DNA from: Clostridia bacterium
GTDB lineage: Bacteria > Bacillota > Clostridia > Saccharofermentanales > UBA5734
Assembly: GCA_017997315.1 (NCBI GenBank)
Contig: JAGOFF010000059.1
Coordinates: 1-11,770, forward strand
Direction: 5' to 3'
DNA length: 11,770 nucleotides
Numbering within the stretch: position 1 is the stretch's first letter; each line of letters begins with the position of its first letter. Of the stretch, positions 1-7,668 are shown in pieces. Position numbers and translations under genes: made by a program. Below the pieces are notes generated by a model. The model did no database searches. It was not told the DNA's origin and worked only from the letters and a program-made list of their open reading frames with translations.

Positions 1-2454
1 GTGCAGGGCATCGAGGGCAAGGTCGACATCGTGCAGGGACGCATGTACTCGCAATCCGTCGCGGACGGCGGCGTCATCGAGGCGGTGGTGACGGAGCGGT
101 TCTACCGCAACACCGACATGTCGCTGGACCAGACCTACGATGTGTTCACGACCCTCAATTCCGACGAACCGCTGTTCCGGATCCGCATCGTCGGCGTCGT
201 CAGGCCTGCGGATGCCGCCGACCTCTACTGGTACCAGCCGGAGTCCACGCTGAGTTCCAGTCTGCTGATCGCAACCGAGCCGTTTTTCGGGGCGACCTCC
301 ACCCCTGAAGGCGACAAGTCGCTCGCCCGCGCGACCTGGTACTACGCGTTCGACTACCACCAGATCCGCGTCGAACATACCGAACGGGTGCTGGCGGGAT
401 TCCAGCGGCAGTCCGAGGCGTTTTTCGAGTTCAACTCGTCCAACCTCGCCTCGTTTCCGCTCGCGCAGATCCTCGAGGACTACCCTGCCAGGGAAGCCCG
501 GCTCCTGCTGACCTTGTCGATCCTGATCATCCCCATCGTGCTGATGCTGGTTTTCTATATCTTCATGATCTCGCAGCTCAAGGTGCAGAGCGAGCTCAAC
601 GAGATCTCGGTGTTTCAGAGCCGCGGCGCGAAGCGGAGCCAGATCCTGCGGATCTATCTGCTGGAAAGCGCACTGCTGGGCGCGGTCTCGCTGCTGCTCG
701 GACCGCCGCTCGGCCTGCTGATGTGCCGTGTGCTCGGGGCGTCGAACGGATTCCTGGAATTCGTCGACCGCAAGACCCTCACCCTCGGCATCGGATCCGG
801 TGCGGTCCTGGCCGCCCTCGGTGCGGTTCTGTTGTTCATCGTGACCACCCTGGTGCCGGTGCTGTCCAACTCCCGGGTGAGCATCGTCGCCCAGAAGAGG
901 AACCGTACCGGCCGGATCCGCACCCCGCTGTGGCAGCGGTTCTACCTCGACATCGTCCTGCTGGCCGTCGCGGCATACGGGCTTTACAGCATGAACAAGC
1001 AGCTCAAGGCGGTCTCGGAAAGCACGGAGGCGGTGACCGCCGGCAACGTGGATTTCCTGCTCTACCTCGCCTCCACGGTGTTCGTGCTTGGGGCGGGGCT
1101 GCTGTTCCTGCGGCTCTATCCCCGGCTGATCCGCATCGTATCCAAGGCGGGGAGCCGCATCTGGTCCCCGGTGGCGTACGCCTCGTTCCACCAGGTGGGA
1201 CAACGCGACGGCCAGGCGGCCTTCCTGATGCTTTTCCTCATCCTCAGCCTTTCCATCGGCATCTTCAGCGCGGACTCGGCGAGGACGATCAACCTGCACG
1301 TCGAAGACAACACCCGGTGCCTGGTCGGGGCCGACCTGCGGCTGATCCCGGCCTGGACCCGGTACGACGCCGACGGGAACGTCGTTGTGGGGGACGAACT
1401 CGGCGGGACCAGTGCGACGGACGACAATGTGGTCTACCACGAACCGGATTTTGGGGTGTACGACAAAATCGAGGGGATCGACCATGCCGTACGCGTGCTC
1501 AACAAGGATGAGATCGGGGTGACCTGCAAAGGGAAAAGCCTGAACGGGGCCCAGATGCTGGCGATCGACCCCTACGACTTCGCCCAGACCGTGTGGACGC
1601 GGCAGGATCTCAACCCGTACCATATCAACGAGTACATGAACGTCATGACCAACCAGCCCAAATCCGTGATCCTGTCGTCCAACCTCAAGGACAAGATCGG
1701 GGTCGCGGTCGGCGACAGCGTCACGGTCACGGATCGCAGCGTTTCCTACGAAGGGGTCGTGATCGCCTTTGTGGACTACTGGCCGGGCTATACCCCCCGG
1801 GTGATCGCTCCGGACGGGACGGTGCGCGAGAACCAGCTGGTGATCACCAATCTGGACTACGTGTTCCGGTATTCCCCGATGCAGCCCTACGAGGTGTGGA
1901 TGAGCCGCACCGAGGGGGTGACCGACCGCACGGTCTACGATTCGATCGGTGCGAACGGCATCCGCGTGTCGGATATCCTGTCCGCGAACCAGGACATCGT
2001 GAAAATGAAGAACGACCTGATCCTGCAGGGGACGAACGGGATGTTTTCCCTTGGATTCATCGTATCGATGCTCATCTGCGCGATCGGATTCCTGATCTAC
2101 TGGATCCTTTCGATCCAGGGCCGTGTCCTGCAGTTCGGCATCTTCCGCGCCATGGGCATGTCCAAACGCAGCATCATCGGGATGATCCTGACCGAGCAGA
2201 TCCTGATCTCCGGCGTCGCGATCGGAGCAGGTCTGGCGATCGGCAAGATCAGCGGCTCCCTCTTTGTGCCGCTGTTCCGGCTCGTCTACTCGGCTCCGGA
2301 CCAGCCGATCCCGTTCCGGGTGACCGCATACGCAAGCGACCTGGGCAAGATCCTCATCGTTGTCGGCGTGATCCTCCTGGTGGGATTCCTGGCTCTGGCC
2401 AGACTCATCCTCAAGATCCGCATCGACCAGGCTGTCAAGCTGGGTGAAGAATGA
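1..2454 (+). CDS. ABC transporter permease with two FtsX domains (5' truncated)
   Basis: Integral membrane subunit of a MacB/LolCDE-like ABC system. Such permeases couple cytoplasmic ATP hydrolysis to movement of a large extracytoplasmic domain, often for lipoprotein, peptide or cell-wall related functions. The frame is open from base 1, so the GTG there is probably internal; an N-terminal membrane helix is expected but absent. Visible parts (residues of the 817 shown): extracytoplasmic segment about 1-165; FtsX domain 1 about 166-290 with helices near 168-190, 218-242 and 262-287, including the cytoplasmic motif FQSRGAKRSQ (205-214); helices near 315-330, 352-371 and 406-424; a second extracytoplasmic domain about 430-680; FtsX domain 2 from 681 with helices near 682-706, 736-760 and 781-805 and the motif FGIFRAMGMSKRS. 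The stop overlaps the next gene's ATG by 4 bp (ATGA), which implies translational coupling to the ATPase. Substrate unknown. Confidence 0.9.
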   Translation: MQGIEGKVDIVQGRMYSQSVADGGVIEAVVTERFYRNTDMSLDQTYDVFTTLNSDEPLFRIRIVGVVRPADAADLYWYQPESTLSSSLLIATEPFFGATSTPEGDKSLARATWYYAFDYHQIRVEHTERVLAGFQRQSEAFFEFNSSNLASFPLAQILEDYPAREARLLLTLSILIIPIVLMLVFYIFMISQLKVQSELNEISVFQSRGAKRSQILRIYLLESALLGAVSLLLGPPLGLLMCRVLGASNGFLEFVDRKTLTLGIGSGAVLAALGAVLLFIVTTLVPVLSNSRVSIVAQKRNRTGRIRTPLWQRFYLDIVLLAVAAYGLYSMNKQLKAVSESTEAVTAGNVDFLLYLASTVFVLGAGLLFLRLYPRLIRIVSKAGSRIWSPVAYASFHQVGQRDGQAAFLMLFLILSLSIGIFSADSARTINLHVEDNTRCLVGADLRLIPAWTRYDADGNVVVGDELGGTSATDDNVVYHEPDFGVYDKIEGIDHAVRVLNKDEIGVTCKGKSLNGAQMLAIDPYDFAQTVWTRQDLNPYHINEYMNVMTNQPKSVILSSNLKDKIGVAVGDSVTVTDRSVSYEGVVIAFVDYWPGYTPRVIAPDGTVRENQLVITNLDYVFRYSPMQPYEVWMSRTEGVTDRTVYDSIGANGIRVSDILSANQDIVKMKNDLILQGTNGMFSLGFIVSMLICAIGFLIYWILSIQGRVLQFGIFRAMGMSKRSIIGMILTEQILISGVAIGAGLAIGKISGSLFVPLFRLVYSAPDQPIPFRVTAYASDLGKILIVVGVILLVGFLALARLILKIRIDQAVKLGEE

Positions 2455-3167
2455 ACCGGCTGGAGGGAGTCCCCTTGGTGGTGGAAAACTGCATGATCCG
2501 TACCGTCGGCGTCACACGGCTTTTCAAGGCCGGCAGGGAAGAGATCCGCGCGCTGGACGATGTGTCGATCCACGTGCCCGCCGCCCGGCTGACGATGCTC
2601 CGCGGCCGCTCCGGCTCCGGCAAAACGACGCTCATGAACATCATGGGCGCGCTCGACCGTCCGTCGTCGGGATCCGTTTTTTTCCGCGATGCCGAGATCA
2701 CCGCTTCCGGCGACCGGGAGCGGGATGAACTCCGGCGGACGCGCATGGGTTTCGTTTTTCAATCGATCGCGCTGATCAACACGATGACCGCGCTGGAAAA
2801 CATCGAGTTTGCACTCCGCGTGGCGGGATACGACGCGCGCGAGCGGCGGGACCGGGCGCTGGAGTGCCTTGCGCTCGTCGGGCTCGACAACCGTATGAAG
2901 CACCGGATCCAGGAACTGTCGGGCGGGGAGCAGCAACGTGTCGCGATCGCCCGCGCCGTCGCGCACAAACCCGCGCTGGTGTTCGCGGACGAGCCGACCG
3001 CGGAACTGGACACCGCGATGGGACTCCAGGTGGTCCGGCTGTTCCGGAGCCTGATCGAGAAGGAACGCCTGACGCTGGTCATGACCACGCATGATCCCAA
3101 CATGATGGAGGTCGCGGATCTGGTCTATACGCTCGAGGACGGGGTGATCACCGATGTTGATGGTTGA
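2451..3167 (+). CDS. ABC transporter ATP-binding protein (MacB/LolD type), first of two
   Basis: Cytoplasmic ATPase predicted to power the FtsX-type permease encoded just upstream. All nucleotide-binding motifs are present: Walker A GRSGSGKTT (52-60), Q-loop Q104, signature LSGGEQQ (156-162), Walker B LVFADE (176-181) and switch histidine H214. The D-loop region reads TAELD where most relatives have TGxLD. Length (238 aa) is normal for the LolD/MacB ATPase family. The start is uncertain. ATG 2451 overlaps the permease stop, but a much better ribosome binding site (GGAGGGAG, 2462-2469) stands 5-8 nt before in-frame TTG 2475 and GTG 2478, so translation may begin there and give about 229 aa. 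The 3' end overlaps the second ATPase by 14 bp. Confidence 0.92.
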   Translation: MNRLEGVPLVVENCMIRTVGVTRLFKAGREEIRALDDVSIHVPAARLTMLRGRSGSGKTTLMNIMGALDRPSSGSVFFRDAEITASGDRERDELRRTRMGFVFQSIALINTMTALENIEFALRVAGYDARERRDRALECLALVGLDNRMKHRIQELSGGEQQRVAIARAVAHKPALVFADEPTAELDTAMGLQVVRLFRSLIEKERLTLVMTTHDPNMMEVADLVYTLEDGVITDVDG

Positions 3168-4116
3168 CTGCGAGAACCTGGTCAAGATCTACAAGACCAT
3201 CGACCTGGAGGTGCTCGCGCTGCAAGGACTGGACCTGAGCGTGGAGCAGGGCGAGCTGATGGCGATCATCGGCAACAGCGGCAGCGGCAAGTCGACCCTG
3301 CTCAACATGCTGGGCGGACTCGACCGGCCCTCCGCGGGACGGCTGATCGTGGACGAGCACGATCTGCTGACAATGCCCGACCGGGAGATCATCGACTACA
3401 AACGGGAGACCGTGGGATTTGTCTGGCAGAACAACGCCAGAAACCTGATCCCGTATCTGACCGCGCTCGAAAACGTCGAGATGCCCCTCATGCTTTGCGC
3501 GGAGCGCAAACGGCGCGAACGCGCGCTGGAGCTGCTGGACATGGTCGGCCTGGCCGACCGGCGCAACAACCGGCTCCAGCAGCTGTCCGGCGGCGAGCAG
3601 CAGCGGGTGGCGATCGCCATCGCGCTGGCGAACCGGCCGCGGCTGCTGCTGGCCGACGAACCGACCGGGGCTGTGGATACGCGGACCGCGGCGATGATCC
3701 TGGATCTGTTCCGGGCCTTGAACCGCGAGACCGGGATCACGATCATCATCGTCACCCACGACCGGCAGCTGTCCCGCAAAGTCGACCGCGTGGTGGCCAT
3801 CCGGGACGGCAAGACCAGCAGCGAGTTCCTGCGCATCCGCAGCTACGCCGAGGAAATGGCCGGCCTGGGCAATCTCGGGGAGACGGGGCAGAATCTCGAA
3901 CCGGGTCTGTCCGTCGACCGGGACACCCATACCGAGGTCCTCGTGATGGACCGGGCCGCCCGCGTCCAGATTCCCAAGGAATTCCTGGACGGGCTTGGGC
4001 TCACCAGCCGGGACCGGCTGCTGGCGGAGCGGGAGGGGGATCGGCTGGTGCTGCGTCCCTACCGCAAGCCGGTGCAGGAGTCTCCCGGGACGGATCCCGC
4101 GCAGCCCCAGGACTGA
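3154..4116 (+). CDS. ABC transporter ATP-binding protein with C-terminal AbrB-like segment, second of two
   Basis: Second ATPase of the same operon, clearly different from the first. Motifs: Walker A GNSGSGKST (40-48), Q-loop Q92 within WQNNARNLIPYLT, signature LSGGEQQ (144-150), Walker B LLLADE (164-169), D-loop TGAVD (171-175) and H202. The protein is about 90 residues longer than a normal LolD-type ATPase. The ABC domain ends near 222, followed by a linker, then residues about 261-305 with the pattern of an AbrB/SpoVT swapped-hairpin domain: DRAARVQIPKEFLDGLGL, then a short basic-acidic strand and LVLRP. The tail is Pro/Gly-rich. A GGGGTGA sequence (3141-3147) precedes ATG 3154; ATG 3160 is an in-frame alternative. 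I recall similar extended ATPases beside FtsX permeases in high-GC Gram-positives and Chloroflexi, but could not check. The extension may dimerise, bind nucleic acid or simply steady the complex. Confidence 0.9.
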   Translation: MLMVDCENLVKIYKTIDLEVLALQGLDLSVEQGELMAIIGNSGSGKSTLLNMLGGLDRPSAGRLIVDEHDLLTMPDREIIDYKRETVGFVWQNNARNLIPYLTALENVEMPLMLCAERKRRERALELLDMVGLADRRNNRLQQLSGGEQQRVAIAIALANRPRLLLADEPTGAVDTRTAAMILDLFRALNRETGITIIIVTHDRQLSRKVDRVVAIRDGKTSSEFLRIRSYAEEMAGLGNLGETGQNLEPGLSVDRDTHTEVLVMDRAARVQIPKEFLDGLGLTSRDRLLAEREGDRLVLRPYRKPVQESPGTDPAQPQD

Positions 4117-4118
4117 CG

Positions 4119-4154
4119 GCAGGACCGGCCCGTTCCGGCCGGGATGGATCCTGC
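4119..4154. repeat. GC-rich inverted repeat after the ABC operon
   Basis: An outer stem GCAGGA/TCCTGC (4119-4124 with 4149-4154) encloses an inner stem CCGGCC/GGCCGG (4125-4130 with 4137-4142), with a six-base bulge on the 3' side. It lies directly after the stop codon of the second ATPase. It could end or slow transcription or protect the mRNA 3' end, but no T-tract follows, so it is not called an intrinsic terminator. Confidence 0.4.
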
Positions 4155-4165
4155 GTCGATGGGTG

Positions 4166-4194
4166 TGTTCCCGGCGTACGGTGTGATGTATAAT
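4166..4194 (+). promoter_or_regulatory. Predicted promoter of xpaC-telA
   Basis: A perfect TATAAT -10 box lies at 4189-4194, 38 bp before the xpaC start. The -35 region at 17-bp spacing (TGTTCC, 4166-4171) is poor, so the promoter either leans on the -10 or needs an activator. The element sits in the 116-bp gap between the ABC operon and xpaC, which supports a separate transcription unit. Confidence 0.55.
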
Positions 4195-4232
4195 TTCGGT
4201 GTATATCCGGCGGACACGATTGAGGTGGATCC

Positions 4233-4856
4233 ATGGCGAGGGACATCAAGCCCATAAAAAAGCGCGACGGCCGAATCCTGGCGGCGATCCTGGGGATCGG
4301 ACTCTTTCTGGTGCTCCAGTTTGTTCTCAAGGTGCCGCTGCTTTTTTCCATCGTCCTCGCCCTGATCCTCAACGGAACCGCGCGCAAGTCCCTGGATCCG
4401 ACCCGGTCGGTCGGACGGGTCAAGGTCGATTTCGCCCAGTATGACGCCGAGAAGCGCCGCACCCTCCAGGAGGCATCCGCCCACCTCCGCAACATCGACT
4501 CCGTGCTCCGCCAGGTCCAGTCGCCCGACATCCGCACGCGTGGACGACGGGTCTACGAGACCGGAAACCGGATCATCGAATATGTCACCAAGTACCCCGA
4601 AAAGATCTCGATCGCGCGGAGGTTCTTCAACTATTACCTCGAGACCGCGTCCAGCATCCTCGTCAAGTACCTGGACATCCAGAAGACCCGCATCCAGACG
4701 GCCGAGATCCGCCAGCTGGGGGAACGCACCGCGCAGGCGCTTGAAATCCTTGAGACCGCGTTCGAGAAGCAGTTCGGCAAGCTGATGGTCGACGAGATCA
4801 TGGATATCGAGTCCGATATCAATCTGCTGGAAACGACCCTGCGGATGGAAGGCTGA
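4233..4856 (+). CDS. xpaC: XpaC family membrane protein (5-bromo-4-chloroindolyl phosphate hydrolysis family)
   Basis: Small membrane-anchored protein of 207 aa, the usual size for the family. A basic N-terminus is followed by a hydrophobic hairpin of two helices (about 15-31 and 33-47). The rest is a hydrophilic, helical cytoplasmic domain with the family pattern of a long helix, a segment around KYPEKISIARRFFNYYLET, and a helical C-terminus. The family name comes from an indolyl-phosphate plate phenotype; no phosphatase motif is visible and the biochemical role is not established. ATG 4233 follows GAGGTGG (4222-4228) at good spacing. telA begins 23 bp after the stop, the same order as xpaC-yaaN in Bacillus subtilis, so the two probably act together at the membrane or in envelope stress. 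Confidence 0.85.
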   Translation: MARDIKPIKKRDGRILAAILGIGLFLVLQFVLKVPLLFSIVLALILNGTARKSLDPTRSVGRVKVDFAQYDAEKRRTLQEASAHLRNIDSVLRQVQSPDIRTRGRRVYETGNRIIEYVTKYPEKISIARRFFNYYLETASSILVKYLDIQKTRIQTAEIRQLGERTAQALEILETAFEKQFGKLMVDEIMDIESDINLLETTLRMEG

Positions 4857-4879
4857 CAGGAACGAAAGGGGCAAGACAC

Positions 4880-6103
4880 ATGGATGAGATCCGAACCATG
4901 GGTGCACAGAGCCTGGAGGCACCGGCGGCCGACACCGCCGCCGCGGTCGCGGATGCGGGCCTCAAGTTGCTGACGAGGCAGCTGGACGAGCTGTCGCCGC
5001 AGGAGCGCGCACGCGTCGAGGCGATCGCGGCGGGCATCGACATCAACGATTCCCAGCAGATGATCCAGTACGGCATCGGGGCGCAGTCCAAGATCTCCGA
5101 GTTTGCGGACAATATCCTCGGCCAGGTACGGTCCAAGGACACAGGGCATGTCGGCGAACTCATGACCGACCTGCTGATCAACGTGAAGACCCTGGACGTC
5201 GACGACCTGGAGGAAGAGGAGAAGAAGTTCCGGCTGTTCCGCCGCGCCAAGAACCGGTTCGCGCGTTTCGCGGCGCAGTACGAGACGGTCGATGTGCAGC
5301 TCGACAAGATCGCCAACGAACTCGACCGATCCCGGATGGCGCTGCTCAAGGATATCGGGATGTTCGACCTCATGTACCAGAAGAATCTGGAGTATTTCCG
5401 CGACCTCCAGCTGTATATTCTGGCGGGGGAGAAAAAGCTCCGCGAGATCCATGAGTCCGTGATCCCGGAACTCGACGCCAAAGCGGCCGCCAGCCTCGAC
5501 CCGATGGACGCCCAGAAAGCCAACGACGCCCGGCAGATGGCCGACCGGTTCGAGAAGAAGCTCTACGACATCAAGCTTTCGCGCACGATCGCCATCCAGA
5601 CCGCGCCCCAGATCCGGTTGATCCAGAACAACGACAAGATGCTGGTGGAAAAGATCCAGACCTCCATCATCAACACCCTGCCGCTGTGGAAGAACCAGAT
5701 CATCCTCGCCATCGGACTGAGGAAGCAGCGTCAGGCCCTGGGGCTTCAGCAGCAGGTCAACGAGGCCACCAACGAACTGCTCCTCAAGAATTCCGCGATG
5801 CTCAAGCAAAGTACGCTGGATGTCGTACGCGAGTCCGAGAAGGGGATCGTCGAGATTTCAACGCTCAAGACCGCGAACGAGAATCTCATCACCACGATCG
5901 AGGAGGCCATCCGCATCCAGCAGGAGGGCCGCACCGCGCGCCAGAATGCCGAGGTCGAGCTGGCCAGGATGGAAGGCGAACTGCGCGACCGGCTGCTCCG
6001 GGCGTCGACCGGACAACCTGGCGGCACGGGTTCCGGCGGTTCCGCCGGCGGGACGGGCGGTGCCGATACCGGAATCCATCCGCTGACCGGTCCGGGACGA
6101 TAA
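4880..6103 (+). CDS. telA: TelA/YaaN family toxic anion resistance protein
   Basis: Soluble, strongly helical protein of 407 aa, typical for the TelA family (tellurite and other toxic anion resistance; also linked to cell-envelope stress). Long coiled-coil-like helices make up most of it. The most diagnostic block runs from about 228 to 275 and includes YDIKLSRTIAIQTAPQIRL and LPLWKNQI, followed by the QRQALGLQQQVNEATNELL region. No transmembrane segment, signal peptide or catalytic motif is visible. The last 30 residues are a low-complexity Gly/Ser/Thr tail, likely disordered. ATG 4880 has AAAGGGG (4865-4871) 8 nt upstream. Co-transcribed with xpaC, which may recruit it to the membrane (inference). 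Its true substrate is unknown; resistance phenotypes come from other members of the family. Confidence 0.93.
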   Translation: MDEIRTMGAQSLEAPAADTAAAVADAGLKLLTRQLDELSPQERARVEAIAAGIDINDSQQMIQYGIGAQSKISEFADNILGQVRSKDTGHVGELMTDLLINVKTLDVDDLEEEEKKFRLFRRAKNRFARFAAQYETVDVQLDKIANELDRSRMALLKDIGMFDLMYQKNLEYFRDLQLYILAGEKKLREIHESVIPELDAKAAASLDPMDAQKANDARQMADRFEKKLYDIKLSRTIAIQTAPQIRLIQNNDKMLVEKIQTSIINTLPLWKNQIILAIGLRKQRQALGLQQQVNEATNELLLKNSAMLKQSTLDVVRESEKGIVEISTLKTANENLITTIEEAIRIQQEGRTARQNAEVELARMEGELRDRLLRASTGQPGGTGSGGSAGGTGGADTGIHPLTGPGR

Positions 6104-6132
6104 CCCGGAACCGGATTGCATCCGCATAAAGA

Positions 6133-6164
6133 CGGGACCGCGCCGGTCGGCACGGTCCCGTTTT
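6133..6164 (+). terminator. Intrinsic terminator after telA
   Basis: A perfect 8-bp GC-rich stem CGGGACCG (6133-6140) / CGGTCCCG (6153-6160) is followed at once by TTTT. The loop can add three pairs (GCC/GGC, 6142-6144 with 6149-6151). It lies 29 bp after the telA stop and between two converging genes. The other side carries only a short T-rich stretch on the minus strand, so activity for the lipase transcript is weaker but possible. Confidence 0.85.
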
Positions 6165-6209
6165 CCATCCGGCAGGCACCCGGCATCCGCTCCCGCCGTG
6201 GCTGGTCAA

Positions 6210-7664
6210 CTAGTCAAACACCGAGACGACAAGCTTGTCCACGATCGATTGAAGGTACAATGCGAACATCCCGTTCTCGACCGTATCGGCCAGGCGGGAA
6301 AGAAAGGCGTCCTTCTCCGCCTCCGCAACCGCGGGATCACGGGAGAACCCGTAATCCGCCGGATCGGGAGTCCCTCCCCGGATCCAATCCGCCGCCAGCG
6401 CGGCGGTCCGGGCGTCCAGCGTGAATCCGAAGTGCGAGACGTTTTTATACAGGACCCGTTCCGGATCCACCCCGAATGAGGCGGTTCCATCCGGATACAC
6501 GCCAAGCGAAGCGCTCCAGGCGGGAACGGTGGCATCCCCGGTCCCTCCGAACTCCGCGCCGTCCAGGCGGCGGTCCGCATCGTACTTGACGGTCCGGACG
6601 AGTTCACGGCCGATCCCGCACAGGAACAGCGCGTCGGTTTCGGCCGCGACGTGGACGTCCCCGCCGCCCAGGTACAGGGATCGCTGGAACGCCTCCGCGC
6701 GGGGGAGGAATCCGGTGTTGATCCCGCAGTCCGGGAGGGATGCCAGATAGGCGGCGGTCGACGGATAGTCCGTCAGCAGACGCCCGTCCGCCGAGACGTA
6801 GGCGGCGTCCGCGGCGTCGAACGCCCGGCGGCCGGGCAGAAGTTCGGGAATGGAGCGGAAATTGGATGCGGCCAGACGCGCTTCGGGCGATGTCATCTCC
6901 CGCAGCATGGGCATGTTGAAGATGTTGCCGGTCTCCGCGGCCCACAGCGCTTTGGGAGTGCCGAGGAACGGCACCGCGATGAACACCGTGCGTCGGATGC
7001 GCTGCCGGTTCGCGGGGGACATGGCCAGATAGGAGGAAGCGATCAGTCCGCCCATGCTGTGCGCGACCAGGGAGACCTCTTCGTAGCCGGAGCCCTCGAT
7101 CGACTCCTGCAGCAGGAGAGCGTTCGTGTAGCAGCCGGCTCTCCAGTCATAGGCGAAGTATACGACGTCATAATCGTCGCCAAGCTGTTCACCGAGCCGC
7201 AGCACCATGTACTCATAGATTTCGATGGGGCCGTAGGTGACGGGATCCGACCGGAATGTCACCGGCATCAACGGCCGGCCCCGCTTGTCGCAGGCGAGCA
7301 TGGCAAGTGCGCTCAGGGGGTGAAGCGACTGCGGGACCCACAGGCTTTCGCCCGCATCGATCGCAACTGTCGGGTCGACCACGCCGGCAAATTCGGGGGC
7401 GCGCGCCAGCAGGTTTCGGGCGGTCAGGGGTACGGCTGCGTACAGGTCGCTGCCGCAGATGCCGGGGATGACGTACACGGCCTTGCGTGCACGTGTTTCC
7501 GGCCCTGCCGGCCCGGTGGTCGGCGTCGGCAGCACGGGCGCCGGCGGGACGGGGGAGGGGGCGGATGCCGCGGCCGGCCCGCAGGGGACGGCGAGAACCA
7601 CCGCAAGGACGGCCGCGCAGGCCAGACGGAAGGCGCCGCTCAGGCGCCGGACGCCCCTGCCCAT
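6210..7664 (-). CDS. Secreted LCAT-family lipase/acyltransferase (alpha/beta hydrolase)
   Basis: Predicted exported alpha/beta hydrolase acting on lipids or acyl esters outside the membrane. From ATG 7664 it has 484 aa. An N-terminal signal peptide shows a basic start (MGRGVRR), a hydrophobic core (about 11-27) and a likely cleavage site near AAASA (31-35). A Pro/Ala/Thr-rich linker (36-58) precedes the catalytic domain. Family marks: oxyanion strand VIPGICGS (65-72), AYDWR (171-175), nucleophile Ser203 in AHSMGG, Asp377 in GDATVP and His411 in KNVSHFG. The spacing and GDxTVP motif fit lecithin:cholesterol acyltransferase-like enzymes better than ordinary esterases. An in-frame TTG at 7715 lies inside corA, and starting there would bury the signal peptide, so ATG 7664 is preferred; its ribosome binding site is weak. 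It starts 4 nt after the corA stop, implying one operon and translational coupling. Substrate unknown. Confidence 0.85.
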   Translation of the reverse strand: MGRGVRRLSGAFRLACAAVLAVVLAVPCGPAAASAPSPVPPAPVLPTPTTGPAGPETRARKAVYVIPGICGSDLYAAVPLTARNLLARAPEFAGVVDPTVAIDAGESLWVPQSLHPLSALAMLACDKRGRPLMPVTFRSDPVTYGPIEIYEYMVLRLGEQLGDDYDVVYFAYDWRAGCYTNALLLQESIEGSGYEEVSLVAHSMGGLIASSYLAMSPANRQRIRRTVFIAVPFLGTPKALWAAETGNIFNMPMLREMTSPEARLAASNFRSIPELLPGRRAFDAADAAYVSADGRLLTDYPSTAAYLASLPDCGINTGFLPRAEAFQRSLYLGGGDVHVAAETDALFLCGIGRELVRTVKYDADRRLDGAEFGGTGDATVPAWSASLGVYPDGTASFGVDPERVLYKNVSHFGFTLDARTAALAADWIRGGTPDPADYGFSRDPAVAEAEKDAFLSRLADTVENGMFALYLQSIVDKLVVSVFD

Positions 7665-7668
7665 TTCG

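Noticed and set aside
2286..3185. Minus-strand open frame antisense to the permease end and first ATPase (299 codons)
   Set aside because: Arg/His/Asp-rich shadow of a gene with all ABC motifs on the plus strand.
4634..5809. Long minus-strand open frame antisense to xpaC-telA (391 codons)
   Set aside because: Same reason: compositional shadow of conserved plus-strand genes, with no ribosome binding site or domain.
7560..7664. Lipoprotein signal (lipobox) in the lipase N-terminus
   Set aside because: The only candidate cysteine (residue 28) is preceded by Ala-Val-Pro; proline at -1 does not fit a lipobox, and a normal AxA-type cleavage site follows.
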